DNA of 20,256 nucleotides from Welwitschia mirabilis. Taxonomy: Eukaryota > Gnetophyta > Gnetopsida > Welwitschiales. Every line of letters begins with the position of its first letter. The stretch's first letter is position 1. The notes under the pieces were generated by a model. It made no database searches, had not been told where the DNA came from, and saw nothing but the letters and a program-made list of their open reading frames with translations. A program made the translations under genes and the position numbers. Below, one piece after another: positions 1 through 9,718 of this stretch. The stretch is from contig JBOZIK010000001.1 in the NCBI GenBank assembly GCA_051453625.1, forward strand, positions 55,800,050 to 55,820,305, written 5' to 3'.

Positions 1-537
1 AGTACATGATTTAATAAACAATATCCATAATGTATATCACTCAAATAGTAGGCATTTAGAATCAAATTAGTACACTATAGATATGTCTTATGAACAATGT
101 AAAAATGACCCTTAAAAGGATGCTGTTATTGATAAAATAAATAGATATCTCACATAGTGCAACATACTAGTATGAGTGGTAGTAGATCTGAAATGTCATA
201 TTCACATTAAAGACTATAAGATGAGACTCGAATTACTTGGTAAAGGAATAATAAAAACCAAAAAATAAATGATAATGTAGGAAAATAAAGGAATGCAATG
301 CAAATGCAAGGTTCAATTAATCTAGATGAAATAGAAAATGGAACTAACACTACTTTATTTTAGCCTTAATAAAGGCTTTCCTTGATGATCTATATCACCC
401 AAGAAATTGGCATCAGATTAAGGATAAGCATAAATCATAAGGGTAATCTGATAATCTAATATGTAAATATGAAAATGAATAAGGTTTTTATATTAAAAAG
501 TAACAAGCATATAGGTTACAAAATAGCCAAGTTTCAA

Positions 538-558
538 TGGAGGATACAAATCCCTCCA
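538..558. repeat. Short stem-loop in LTR A
   Basis: TGGAGG (538-543) pairs with CCTCCA (553-558) around a 9-base loop. It lies downstream of the TATA-like box at 668-675 on the minus strand, in the presumed transcribed part of the LTR. Block C has a stem-loop of unrelated sequence at a comparable place. Confidence 0.45.
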
Positions 559-667
559 CCAAAGGAACGTCTTTCTACAACACTTAAGATGGATCTTCCA
601 TCCTTCGATGTCATGTCACAAGAATTTATGATGCAATAAAGATTAGAAGGAGTATCAAAGAAGGATT

Positions 668-675
668 TATTTATA
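668..675 (-). promoter_or_regulatory. TATA-like box of LTR A
   Basis: The minus strand reads TATAAATA, followed by AATCC. It lies about 470 bases into the LTR from its 5' end, a usual U3 position. Block C has TATAAATAGATCC at the corresponding place, which makes the match less likely to be chance in AT-rich DNA. Confidence 0.4.
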
Positions 676-1320
676 ACAACTCACAACAAAAATGACAAAT
701 AAAAGGCATGATAATATGTGCTCTTTTATATGAAATGGATGAAATGGTCAAGGTCGCTGTCAGAGTTGGTTACATGTTAATGTCATCCTAGTTGTTGTCC
801 AGATGATAAGGAGGATGATAGCTCTTACAAAAGATCACTCAAAATGATGACTTAGCAGTGGCTCATAGTCCACGTCAACAACCAACAGTGTCGTTGTCCT
901 ATCTATCATGGGGATGACAAAGGGGATGATGGTCTTATTAATCATATTTTTATCAGTAATCCTCTTCCAAAGCTTTATGCATCATAATGTGCCTTAAATA
1001 CATTAAATCTAGGTAGGAAATGCACATTTCTAAGAGTTTTTATTGTATCTTTAAAATCCTCAGAATTGCACCTAAACTTGTGTAAAAGTCCTACAAAACA
1101 ACTCATAAAACCCCCTCAAATAACTACAAGTTGGCAGCGCTTATAACTCAATACATCTTGTATTATATTAAGTTAAGATTTAAAAAAGATTAATATGCAA
1201 GATTAAGTATAAGTAAGCAATATAAGTATGTTGGAAATAATATTATATGCATGAAAAAAAGGGTCAGACTTAGTCTAAAAAAGATAAAACATGAAAACAA
1301 TGATTATTCAAAAATATCTA

Positions 1321-1710
1321 TGTGTTATTCACCTTGTCGTTTGGATGAGAAGAAGGATGATGAGTGTTTTTTTAAAAGATCAAAGAATTTATAATTATCA
1401 ATAGAATCAATTAAGCTCAAATAATATCATAGAGGTTTTAAAAAAACCAAAAAGTCTAAAAGATGGAAAATGGCTAAGAATTGTGATAAATCAAGGCATG
1501 ATAAAGTAGGTGAATGCAGTAAGCTAAGGAAGATAAATGTGCCATGAACTCATACTTATTAATGAATAGTACTACATACATCAAAACTCAAGAAGAAAAT
1601 TAAATAACTATCATAAATTAAAGAAAATTTATTTGCAAAAGAAATTATCTTCTAGAAAGAAAAATTGCAAATTAAAAACAAAAATTAACTAGAAATGTTC
1701 TAAATATTAA
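1321..1710 (+). pseudogene. Possible Ty1/copia gag fragment (weak)
   Basis: One plus-strand frame from about 1327 reads, across several stops, a basic stretch with KKTKKSKRWK. It is followed by NCDKSRHDKVGECSKLRK and then a lysine-rich, coiled-coil-like segment. The order resembles the region around the zinc knuckle of plant copia Gag, where CxxC, GH and VECPKLRK are usual. Here the second Cys is Ser and the spacing is wrong (Cys to His too short, His to Cys one residue too long). There is no other copia domain nearby and no LTR. Chance lysine-rich translation of AT-rich DNA is a real alternative. Confidence 0.3.
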
Positions 1711-2356
1711 GTCCTAAAAATTTTTGATGAAAAAGTATGGAAATGACTTTAAAATACCCAAGAAAATAACTAAGGAAAAAAAATAGAAATGGACAACTTT
1801 GGAACATGAAGAAGATTGTGTACCTATCCTAAATTCAAACCTAGCAAACCCTCTTGAAAGAAATCATAAAATCACTTAATGAAGGATGCATGACATAATG
1901 CAAAAACTTTATAAAGTATCACTTGAATAAGCAGTGATGATGATGATGCTAAATAACTAATGTTTTCAAATAATGAATGATAAGATTGAAAACTACTAGA
2001 AATGAACTCACCTGCTAACACTTCAAAACACATCTAAATCCTTAAAAGTAAAATGAGCATGTGGAAATATTGTAAGCACAATGAGTCTAAAAAATAAGCA
2101 ATGCCTTTGATGACACCAGGAGCACCACTAATGTCATAGCCTTAAAGTATTTTATTTTAATCCATGATGAGGGGAGTATAACCATAATTAGAGAAGTAGG
2201 AATCCATGAAGCATGGCCAACTGACCCCTTAGTGGAGTTACCATAGCTACCAACATTGCTAAAGGTTCCTCTTGAGAAAATTTACCCTAGTATGATAAGA
2301 CATCATGGTAACCATATACTTAGCATAGAAATAATAGATCATGGTCATTTTTATAT

Positions 2357-2404
2357 CTTTTATTTTTTATTTTCTCTCTTTCTCTCTTTATTTATTTTCT
2401 TTTA
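2357..2404. repeat. Pyrimidine (CT/T) tract
   Basis: The plus strand is almost pure pyrimidine with CTCTCTTTCTCTCTTT at its core, so the minus strand is purine-rich. A purine tract precedes the 3' LTR in retroelements, but this one lies over 1.2 kb from block A. I treat it as a simple-sequence repeat rather than a polypurine tract. Confidence 0.6.
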
Positions 2405-3189
2405 AATATACTTATTAAAAATAAATCCCACATAATCACATACTAGTAAATATGAAGGTGACAAAATTAGATGAAAGATAAGAAAGAACATCCCTGACAA
2501 CCGAGGACTTACACCATTGAGAGAAACACAAAAACCAAAGCATCTTTCTTCAAATGAATTTTATAAATATTTGAATGTCTTAAGGTTGAGTGAATCTAAT
2601 ATTATCACTTTAATGATCAAGAAAAAAGTAGTAGTCATGATAAATTAATAAAATAGAATGTAAGTCAAGTTTAAAAGATGTTCAAGTGATAGCATGATGT
2701 CCACCAAAATAATAAGCTAAGAAAGAATTTAGATAATGATAAAATGACTTTTAAAACAATTTATTCTATCATGTTCAAGGTTTGACGATTTATGGATTTT
2801 TAATCCTTATCCATATTTTTATATTTTCCTAGTATTCAAATTGGAAATTTCAACTAATTCATTGAAAATGTACTTCCTCTAAAAGATAAGGACTAAATCA
2901 TCTAGATATTAATTTATTAAAATCAAATACAAAAGAATAACAATCATAAAATTAAAAGCAAAGACCAAAACAAACTTAAAAACAAATTTTATTCAAATCC
3001 TAAAATCTATTCAACACTTTTATTAGAAAGAAAGAAAAGAAATATTTATTCCTCAGGTTATAATCCTAGGATATTGCATTTTCTTAGAAAAATAAGGACC
3101 AAATCAAATATTCACAAATTGATAAAACATAAAAGCTATACAATCATTTTTTAGAGAAATCAATTAGAGGTAAAAAAATAAAAAGATAA

Positions 3190-5878
3190 AACTTTAATGG
3201 CACAAATTTTAGATTATAAAAAAGAGATAAATAAGTGATAAATCTCATTAAAGAATAATCTCTTATTGAAACAATGTAAATCATGAATATCATCATATAA
3301 TGCATGCAACAAAGTACTTAAAGAAAGTATCCAAGAAGATTTTGAGGATTTTTTAGAATGTCTAGTAAGATCAAGAAGCTTTCTATGATGCAATTCAAGA
3401 TATGATTTTTCATTAAGAAAATGAGGCTTTTTCCAATTAGCATGATTACATAACATTTTGTCTTTACAAGATTTAGCATCAATATAAGAGATAAAAAATT
3501 CATATAACTCATGGAAAAACCATCTCTTATCAAACTCATGATATAAAGAATTTGAAACATAAATTGCATTTAAAGTTTAAACATAAGATATGTTAATGGT
3601 ATAGTTTGGGATCCAAGGCTTTAAAAAAAACTTCTTAGGGTGGGTTAGTAAGATAGGTTTAACATACTGAAGAAGCTCCTCAACATTTAATTCTGACATG
3701 GATTTGAATTAAGAAGATAAGATTTGCCAAAATTTAGAGTTCTTAGATATCTCAAGTCTTTTTTTTTAAAGAATAATCATTAAAAGCATAAGGTAGAGTT
3801 AATTTTGTAAAAGATAAAAAGATGTTACCATTTTTAGCATGTGAAGTTTTAAAAGGAAAAGGTTGAGAGAATTTTAAAGTAAAATCCTTAAGATGATGTG
3901 TTTGATTAAATTCAAGGAGATAGATGTGATTTAGAAAATTACTTAAATGTTCAAATGGAAGAGAGAAAAAAAGGTTCACATTATCAAGATCACAAGATAA
4001 TGTGAAAGTAGGAGTAGAAGAAGGGATATGATTTGAGGTTTTTCATAGAAGTACAAGTGAAAGGGATGGAGAAACATGAGTAAACTCTTTAACTACATTT
4101 ATTTTATTAAAAGGTATAAGTTTATTCTCCATTAATTTTGTTTGATTTTCAATTGGTTCTTCTTCATTCCTCTTCTCCTCATTGTTAACTTCATCATTAC
4201 TTGGTTTAATGCTTTTTTTATGTTCTTTGGTTATGTCTCCCTCTTCTTCATTGTTTTTATCAATATTATTAACTATGTCTTGCTCTTATTTATTGAACTT
4301 ATTATTATCTTACTAAGGATTATTTTCATTTTTTAAGTTGATGAATTACTCAAAAAGTTCATTTAAAATATCATAAAAAGGAAAGTTATCATTCTGTGAT
4401 GAAAGATTTTTTGATATTTTATGAGTTGACTCTTCTTTCTCTTTGTTGAATAACTATATTAATTCTAAACTATAATCTTTATTTTTAGTTATTGACTTGT
4501 TGTTATTAACTATCATCTCAAATTGTTGTCTAGACAACATGGGTGGACGACTCCCTTCATAATGTAAATTTCCCATTGATTTTATTTCATTATGTAAATT
4601 CTCCTTTAATATTATATGTTAAACTTCTTTTAAATGTTGAACTCTTTAATTCTCATCATACAGTAAGTGAAAACTAGTTATATAATCTAAGTTTTCAATA
4701 TCATCATCATCTTCTTCCTTGTTGTTTTGGTGCATGTCATTATTTTTTAATTCATTAAATTCATTAGAAGGAGAAATGTGATCATTATTTTTATCATGGA
4801 TTAAATAATTTTTATATTTTTCGTGAGTTAATTCTTTTTTTCATCTTCATTCTCTAATAGAAAATGAATGGGATTATAACCTAGCTCATCATCTAATAAA
4901 TAATCATCTTCATCCTTATTGTCAGATAATGGAGTTGAATCATTATTTTTTTTTTCCTTGTCCATCTCTTGATAAGTTTGATGTTATAGGTTAATTCATA
5001 CTTTCATTTTCTTTATTGAAGCAAAAATTATTCTTACTTGTGATTTCAGATTTCTCCTTGTATTTCTCAAGATGGGATGTAGTAGGATAGGTTTATTGTG
5101 TAAAAGAACCTTGAGATTGTCGAATTTGTAATAAATTTTGTTGAAACATTTCAATAAAATTTTCCAAGTTATTATTGATGCTTTCTTGCCTCATTTTCAT
5201 TTTGTTAAGTACTTCTGTTACTAAGTTATTTCTTTTTTTATAGTAACTTATGGTAGATGGATCTTGTTCTTTATGATAATGGATGAAAGATGGTTGCTCT
5301 TCACAATGACTCATGAAAGACTATGGGGATTCATTAAAATGATTATAGGATGTTTTACTAAGTGAGGTGGAATCCCTAAAATATTGTAAATCATCATTGT
5401 CATTTTTATTTGAAGTTTAAAAAGAAGAAGAGGTCCTAATCTCAACATCATTTGAAGTTTCCCAAAAATTTTATTGAAATATTTTACTAAGTATTTTATT
5501 TGCATTATTTTTAGAATTTCTATATTTTTCCCTTCTTTCTTCGACTGCTGTTTCAGCCAATATTTCTCATAGTGGTCTTTTATCATTATCTCTAATAGTG
5601 GATGGGAAGGATGAATAAGAAGAATTTATAGTTTTAAGTTCTAGATCATTATTAGAAGATAAGTTATAAGATTTTTATTTTTCATGTCTCCTACTAGCAA
5701 TTATCTATCCTCTAGTAATGTTCACATTTGAACTAGAGGATTCTATCATGTTTCTATTTAAGTGATGCTACTCATTAATAAGAAGGGAATAAAATGATTT
5801 TTCTCCTATTCTATTATTTTCACTACTTCTATTTGAAAAATTTGGTTCAAAAATCATAAAAGTAGAAAAAAGTTTCAT
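3190..5878 (-). pseudogene. Decayed long ORF of unknown function in an LTR element (about 900 codons)
   Basis: Read on the minus strand from the ATG at 5878-5876, one continuous protein can be followed to about 3190. It crosses roughly 20 in-frame stops (18 TAA/TAG, 2 TGA) and three frameshifts, near T runs at 4946-4955, 4835-4841 and 3761-3768. Visible parts: a Ser/Asn-rich N terminus; a Glu/Arg-rich helical stretch (EILAETAVEERRKYRN, near 5565-5520); a coiled-coil-like segment (5314-5093, with VLNKMKMRQESINNNLENF); an acidic Asp/Glu/Asn-rich middle (about 4940-4140); and an aromatic, Phe/Leu/His-rich C terminus (4000-3200). The C terminus carries two related modules with FDKRWFFHELY and FNKRLFFNEIY. 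I see no zinc knuckle, protease, reverse transcriptase or integrase motif. It starts about 440 bases past LTR B, the position gag or an extra ORF1 takes in plant Ty3/gypsy elements. Extra ORFs of unknown function are known in Tat/Ogre-type elements; membership there is inference. I do not recognise the family. Confidence 0.6.
3200..3660 (-). repeat. Duplicated module in the C terminus of the unknown ORF
   Basis: Two copies lie about 88-94 codons apart. Copy 1 (about 3650-3460) runs H-P-K-K, K-P-W-I, then FDKRWFFHELYEFFISY and DAKSCKDK. Copy 2 (about 3360-3195) runs H-S-K-K, S-S-W-I, then FNKRLFFNEIYHLFISF and SKICAIK. The duplication is visible in DNA too: both plus-strand copies contain ATCCAAG followed some 30 bases later by a TAG...TAGTAAGAT stretch (near 3611-3653 and 3329-3371). 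The spacing differs slightly, so small indels have accumulated. Confidence 0.6.
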
Positions 5879-6294
5879 CAAATCTTAAAAATTACATACT
5901 TTGGGTGTGCATACCTATTTTTATTTTTTTCTCTAGTACGCCTTTTCTAATATTTTTCTGATTAAGCTTCATTCCTTTAAATATTTAAGCTTTTTACTAG
6001 ATTTTATCACGTTCTTGCATGCTAATTAAAATGTCTACACGTTCATTGTAATGCACAACAAAATTAGAAAAATGTGAATTGAAAAATGTTGATTGTCCTT
6101 TAAATAGAATTAGGACAATCAATAGGACAACAAAATTAAAAAATGTGGATTGAAAAATAAAAAAACATAAAAAATTGTGGAAAGAAAAACTATAATGTTC
6201 ACACTAAAAATATAATGCTACTGTAAATAAATGCTTGAATTGAAATATAAATCACTTATCTAGGTAATGATAATTCGTGAACTTCTTGCAAACT
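5879..6294 (-). other. Leader between primer site and unknown ORF
   Basis: This is the untranslated leader of the element whose LTR is block B. It contains the 11-bp hairpin at 6089-6122. It also holds a short direct repeat, AAAATTAGAAAAATGTGAATTG near 6060 against a similar run near 6134. No coding signal was seen. Confidence 0.5.
6089..6122. repeat. Perfect 11-bp inverted repeat in element leader
   Basis: TTGATTGTCCT (6089-6099) is exactly complementary to AGGACAATCAA (6112-6122), with a 12-base AT-rich loop. It sits between the primer site and the start of the unknown ORF. Retroelement RNAs keep packaging or dimerisation hairpins in this place; that role is inference. A perfect stem in an otherwise decayed element is notable. 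Confidence 0.65.
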
Positions 6295-6312
6295 TTTCTA
6301 GAAATTATTCCA
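6295..6312 (-). promoter_or_regulatory. Decayed primer-binding site beside LTR B
   Basis: The minus strand reads TGGAATAATTTCTAGAAA. It aligns without gaps to TGGCGCCGTTGCCGGGGA, the tRNA-Asp-type primer site known from plant Athila/Tat Ty3/gypsy elements. Most mismatches are transitions, with three transversions. It follows the LTR end after a three-base TCA spacer; LTR E uses TCT in the same place, which fixes the LTR boundary and orientation. Confidence 0.65.
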
Positions 6313-6315
6313 TGA

Positions 6316-7528
6316 TGTTATAGTGCATATTTATGAAAACATTATGTCCTATATCAAATCTTATCAATCATAAATATATGCACAAACATAACATACTAAT
6401 ATAAATGGGAGTGGATCCAAATGTCATAATATGTTGAAGGCACTAGGCTAAAAGCTAGAGAATGGCTTTTCATGAAATAAAGGTCAAAAAATGAAAATCA
6501 ACAATGTAAGAAAAGTAGACACATAATGCAAATAAAAATGCAAATGCAAACTACCCTAAATGCAATATCTATTTGACCACTAAAGCGATGTCACCAAGAT
6601 CGGTCTTACATAACCTAGATTAATTAAGAAAACTATCACTAATCAAAACAACCTAAGCTATTAAGCGTGTTAGATAGAACGTGAAAACACATAATGATTT
6701 TACCTATAAATATAAAATGCAATGCAATATCCTAAAGTAATAATTTCAACATTAACAAAGGTTACCCTCATGATCTATATCACTAAAGAAGCTATCACGG
6801 AATCAAAAGCAACATAAACCATAAGGGAGATACATAAATGAATAAAACTAAAAGAAGTTTTTTATTAAAATTCAAACCAACATCCTGTTATAATGCAGTA
6901 ATATCTTAATGAAGGAGACACAACTTAACACTAAGGAAGATCCCTCTCTGTAACTATTAAATGGATATCCAATCCTTCAATCTCCTATCACAAGAATTTC
7001 TGATGCAAACAATGATGATTACAGTTAAGAACAAATTGATATTTATTAATAAAGATAGACTCATAAATAAATAAAACTAATAGATATGAGCAAAACCTAG
7101 AGACTACACAAAAAAGCACATGATGCATTGTAGAATTTTGATGGAGTTTGGTACATTTGCTAAAATTAGATGGTCATCCTAGTTGTCATCTAGATGCTGG
7201 TGGGGATGATAGCGACATCAATAGACTTTTATATTTATCCTTCATATCAGTCTAGTCAGCATCCTAATCATCATTTAAGTGGTATCATCTTGGTATGTTA
7301 TCCAGATCATGGAGGGGATTACAGCCTTCTTGAAGCTCATTAATTTCTACTCAAAATGTGAAGTATTAAAATTTATCAAAAATTCCTCCAAAAGTACTGA
7401 TATTTGTGAATTTCCATAATTTTCTTATTTACTCTTAATAATCATCATTTTGTGCTTAAAATTGTCTAAATGTCTTGCAAAACTACTCAAAACGCCCCAT
7501 CAAAAACATACAATTTAACATCACAACA
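6316..7528 (-). mobile_element. LTR-like block B (minus orientation)
   Basis: About 1.2 kb. On the minus strand it starts TGTTGTGATGTTAAATTG and ends CACTATAACA, so the termini are near-perfect TGTTGT...ACAACA inverted ends. It is the closest relative in the window of plus-strand block E: both keep GTATGTTTTTGA followed by a G-rich run at the 5' end, the GATCTATATCA block, a GGTCTTACATAACCTAGAT block and the ACTA(T/C)AACATC end. A primer site follows immediately (6295-6312), so B acted as a 5' LTR. On its other side lies the gag relic, so it could also be that element's 3' LTR. No purine tract is seen beside 7528. Confidence 0.75.
6515..6860. repeat. Internal duplication within LTR B
   Basis: Two related units of roughly 170 bases lie in tandem. 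Unit 1 runs from ACACATAATGCAAATAAAAATGC to about 6690. Unit 2 runs from ACACATAATGATTTTACC onward. Each passes through a GCAATATC tract, then GGT(C/T)(T/A)(T/C).C..A..CTA.AT, then AAGAA.CTATCAC. Block E carries both units; blocks A and C look as if they have only one. This divides the LTRs into two subfamilies. Confidence 0.4.
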
Positions 7529-7659
7529 CCATCCATGGGGTAGTATTCTTCTTTAGATGTTAGTTGGTGTTATTGGATTTAGAGTTAAGATTATGAGAAA
7601 TGTTTGGTTAATTAAGTATTTCAACATCATCTTCTTAAGGNNNNNNNNNNGGGTTCTTC
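7529..7659. other. Junction of LTR B and gag relic, with 10-N scaffold gap
   Basis: Bases 7641-7650 are Ns, an assembly gap of unknown true size. On the minus strand the gag relic runs into it at about 7660, and LTR B starts only 112 bases beyond it. Protease, reverse transcriptase and integrase would lie here in an autonomous element. Either they were lost or they are hidden by the gap. Confidence 0.9.
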
Positions 7660-9130
7660 ATAAGAAGTAGTATAATGTCCACTTCTCATAACTACTTTTA
7701 ATCTTACTTCACATCGTTTAGATTTGGGATAGTTTGTGTGGTAAGTGATCTTTGAAACCTTTGATTCCTAGCATGTTTTATTTAAGAAGGCTAATAACAT
7801 TTTTTAAGTTCTTATTCTAGTTTTATAGAATTTCATTAATGGTATCTTACATCTTTTTAAATTCTTCTATCATTTCTCTACAAGAGTTATTTCTGTTGTA
7901 GTTGGAAAAAGTCTACGTAGAGTTATGATTTTTGAATTTGTTATCAAATGAAAGTTTGAAAGATATGTAAGGCAAATTATCTTGTGCTCGATGTTATTGG
8001 TTACCTCTAAAGTTATTTGGCCTCTGATTTAATGCATAAACTTCATTAAATAGGGTATTCCTACAAGTTGATAAATCTAGGCATTATTTAGTAGGGTGAG
8101 AGTTTTCATCACATATTTCACAATGGTTGAGTTGATTCACCAATTTTGCATTATTTAATGCTTTTGTATAACTCTCTAAGGTATTTGTAAGATCATTAAA
8201 TAGGATGTTAACCTTTGGTTGTTCTTCTTCAAATTGTAATTTTTTGAATTTATGAGCATTTTAGCTATAGTTCTAATATCTGTACATGTAATTTTGGATC
8301 AATTTTGACTTCTTTTCATAAGATCTTCTAATAAGTTTTAAGCATCATCTAAGATTAAATTGAGTAAATTTCCATCACATGAAAAATCTACCATTTGTGT
8401 GATTTGACTATTCAATCCACTACTAAAATAATCAATAAGTTCTTTTCAAAAAACATTCACTGGATTGAATGACACAGCTATAAAAAATCTTTTATATGTT
8501 AAGGAGTAATCTTCATAAGGGTATTGTTGAAAATTGATTATCTCCTTTTTTCTTATCCTCATGACTATATCATTCACAAATAATTTGATAAAGACTTCTT
8601 AAAACTTGATTCCAACTCTAAAGGCTTTTGTATTTGATGGCTTTAAGATAAGATTTTGCTTTTTTCCTAAAGGTAAAGGAAAGGTGATCATATAGGCTCT
8701 ATCTAAAATTTTTTTTTTTTCATTTTCTGAAGTGAGGATGAGTTATTAAATCTTATCTATGTATTGCAATGAACCTTCATTAGGTTCTCCAGACAAGGTA
8801 GGATAGGCATTTAGGTTTAGAGTGACATGTGAACTAGAGGCTTCTAATGTTTTATGTAAATATTTATTGGATTCCATAGAAGTAGGAGAATGAGGATGAC
8901 TAGACAAAGGAGAAAAGGTGGGATTTGTATTAGAACTTGATTTACTTTTAAAAAATTTTAAAGGTTTAGGAGTATGCGAATAACGATTATTAAATGCAAA
9001 ATAATAATCTTTCTCAATATATTTCTTTCTCATTTGGAGTTCTTAAATTAAAGTACACTAAACCTTCTTTAATTAATTCTTCAAGAAAATATCTTTCATG
9101 TTGGTATTTGCCTTCTTTGCTATTTACCAT
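7660..9130 (-). pseudogene. gag: Ty3/gypsy gag relic (minus strand)
   Basis: Gag forms the virus-like particle and binds element RNA. The likely start is the ATG at 9130 (MVNSKEGKYQHERYFLEEL), which matches the start of the plus-strand gag at 18517 (MINLDKNTKYQ). A frameshift near 9030 leads into a Ser/Pro-rich linker. The capsid block begins with NAYPTLSGEPNEGSLQYIDK (about 8815-8750) and runs to near 8450 with INFQQYPYEDYSLTYKRF. A zinc knuckle CEICDENSHPTK-x-C is at 8122-8081 with exact CX2CX4HX4C spacing; x is a TAA stop. Then ALNQRPNNF and a coiled-coil-like MIEEFKKMQDTINEIL segment, the latter read with a TAG at the Gln. Domain order and motifs match plant Ty3/gypsy (Athila/Tat-type) Gag. 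Many stops and at least two frameshifts make it non-functional. It runs into the scaffold gap. Confidence 0.8.
8081..8122 (-). other. CCHC zinc knuckle of minus-strand Gag
   Basis: Minus-strand codons give C at 8122-8120, C at 8113-8111, H at 8098-8096 and C at 8083-8081: CX2CX4HX4C. One residue before the last Cys is a TAA codon. The spacing equals that of the knuckle in the plus-strand Gag at 19637-19678. Confidence 0.85.
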
Positions 9131-9189
9131 TATCCTACAAGGTCAAATTATGTTACAAAAATGTCTTTACACTTAACTAACAACAATCT

Positions 9190-9345
9190 ATAGGATCACT
9201 CAAAGGTGCAAGAAGTAGAACACATCAATTAAATGTGGTAATTACTTAGATTACATGAAGCACAAAGTGTAGGCTAACTTTATTGAAAGTAATAGTCAAT
9301 GTGGTAATCCCCAAGATCATACAAAGTGTAAGGGGTAGACCTAAC
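9190..9345. repeat. Imperfect tandem repeat in gag leader, about 60-65 bp units
   Basis: Three related segments follow each other: GATCACTCAAAGGTGCAAGAAG (near 9194), ATGTGGTAATTAC...CACAAAGTGTAGGC (near 9234) and ATGTGGTAATCCC...ATACAAAGTGTAAGG (near 9299). They lie between the primer site and the gag start on the minus strand. No coding role was seen. Confidence 0.5.
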
Positions 9346-9718
9346 AAGAGTTGTCAATCTCCTTCAAAGAAGGAGTAGCCTATAAAAATAATTTTAGAAA
9401 ATATAAGATGTTGAAAATAAATTGATATCTAAATTATAAATTATTAAATTGAAATATAAATCCCTCAAATTAAGATTGTAGTTGAAAGGAAAGGAAGAAA
9501 AATTACACGAAATTAGAAATGAAAAATTGAATTTTGCAAGGAAAGGAGATTAAAGCATACTTCAAGTGGATAATTAAGCCATTAATTATAGATTGAAAGG
9601 TAATCAAGAAATTACAAGTAGGTCTAAAAGGATAAAATACAATGCTAATTAAAGAAACAATTTGAATTAAATTCAAGACACTTACTTGAGTAATGGTAAT
9701 CCTTTTTCTTTAAATTAT

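Larger units (their letters stand above)
73..1143 (-). mobile_element. LTR-like block A (diverged, minus orientation)
   Basis: This is a long terminal repeat relic of the same superfamily as the blocks at 6316-7528, 9744-10944 and 16932-18178. Shared landmarks occur in the same order: a GCAAT-rich tract at 291-310, a GATCTATATCA block near 389-399, a CATAAGGG block near 436, a TCACAAGAATTT.TGATGCAA block near 616-637, a GTCATCCTAGTTGT block near 783, and a run of C residues near 1110 close to the 5' end. A minus-strand TATA-like TATAAATA lies at 668-675. Both ends were placed by eye against block B, so they may be off by tens of bases. The expected primer site next to the low-coordinate end (about 52-69) is not convincing, which fits a 3' LTR or a solo LTR. 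Divergence from B is large, so A and B need not be a pair. Confidence 0.6.
1144..3189. other. AT-rich interval without a recognisable gene
   Basis: This lies between LTR-like block A and the C-terminal end of the unknown minus-strand ORF. I see no clear gene on either strand. It holds a weak copia-gag-like scrap (1321-1710), a GAT microsatellite near 1934-1949, a pyrimidine tract (2357-2404) and two similar stretches around 2860-2960 and 3060-3160, both containing AAGGAC(T/C)AAATCA. If the ORF and block A belong to one element, this interval would be its 3' untranslated part. Confidence 0.5.

Noticed and set aside
52-69. Possible primer site beside LTR-like block A
   Set aside because: Only about four exact matches to the tRNA-Asp-type site, with many transversions; much weaker than the other sites.
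1934-1949. GAT microsatellite
   Set aside because: About four or five units only; simple sequence of no special meaning.
4142-4336. 64-codon plus-strand open frame, very hydrophobic
   Set aside because: It is the antisense of the acidic Asp/Glu/Asn-rich part of the minus-strand unknown ORF; Phe/Ile/Leu runs are the usual shadow of GAA/AAT/GAT codons.
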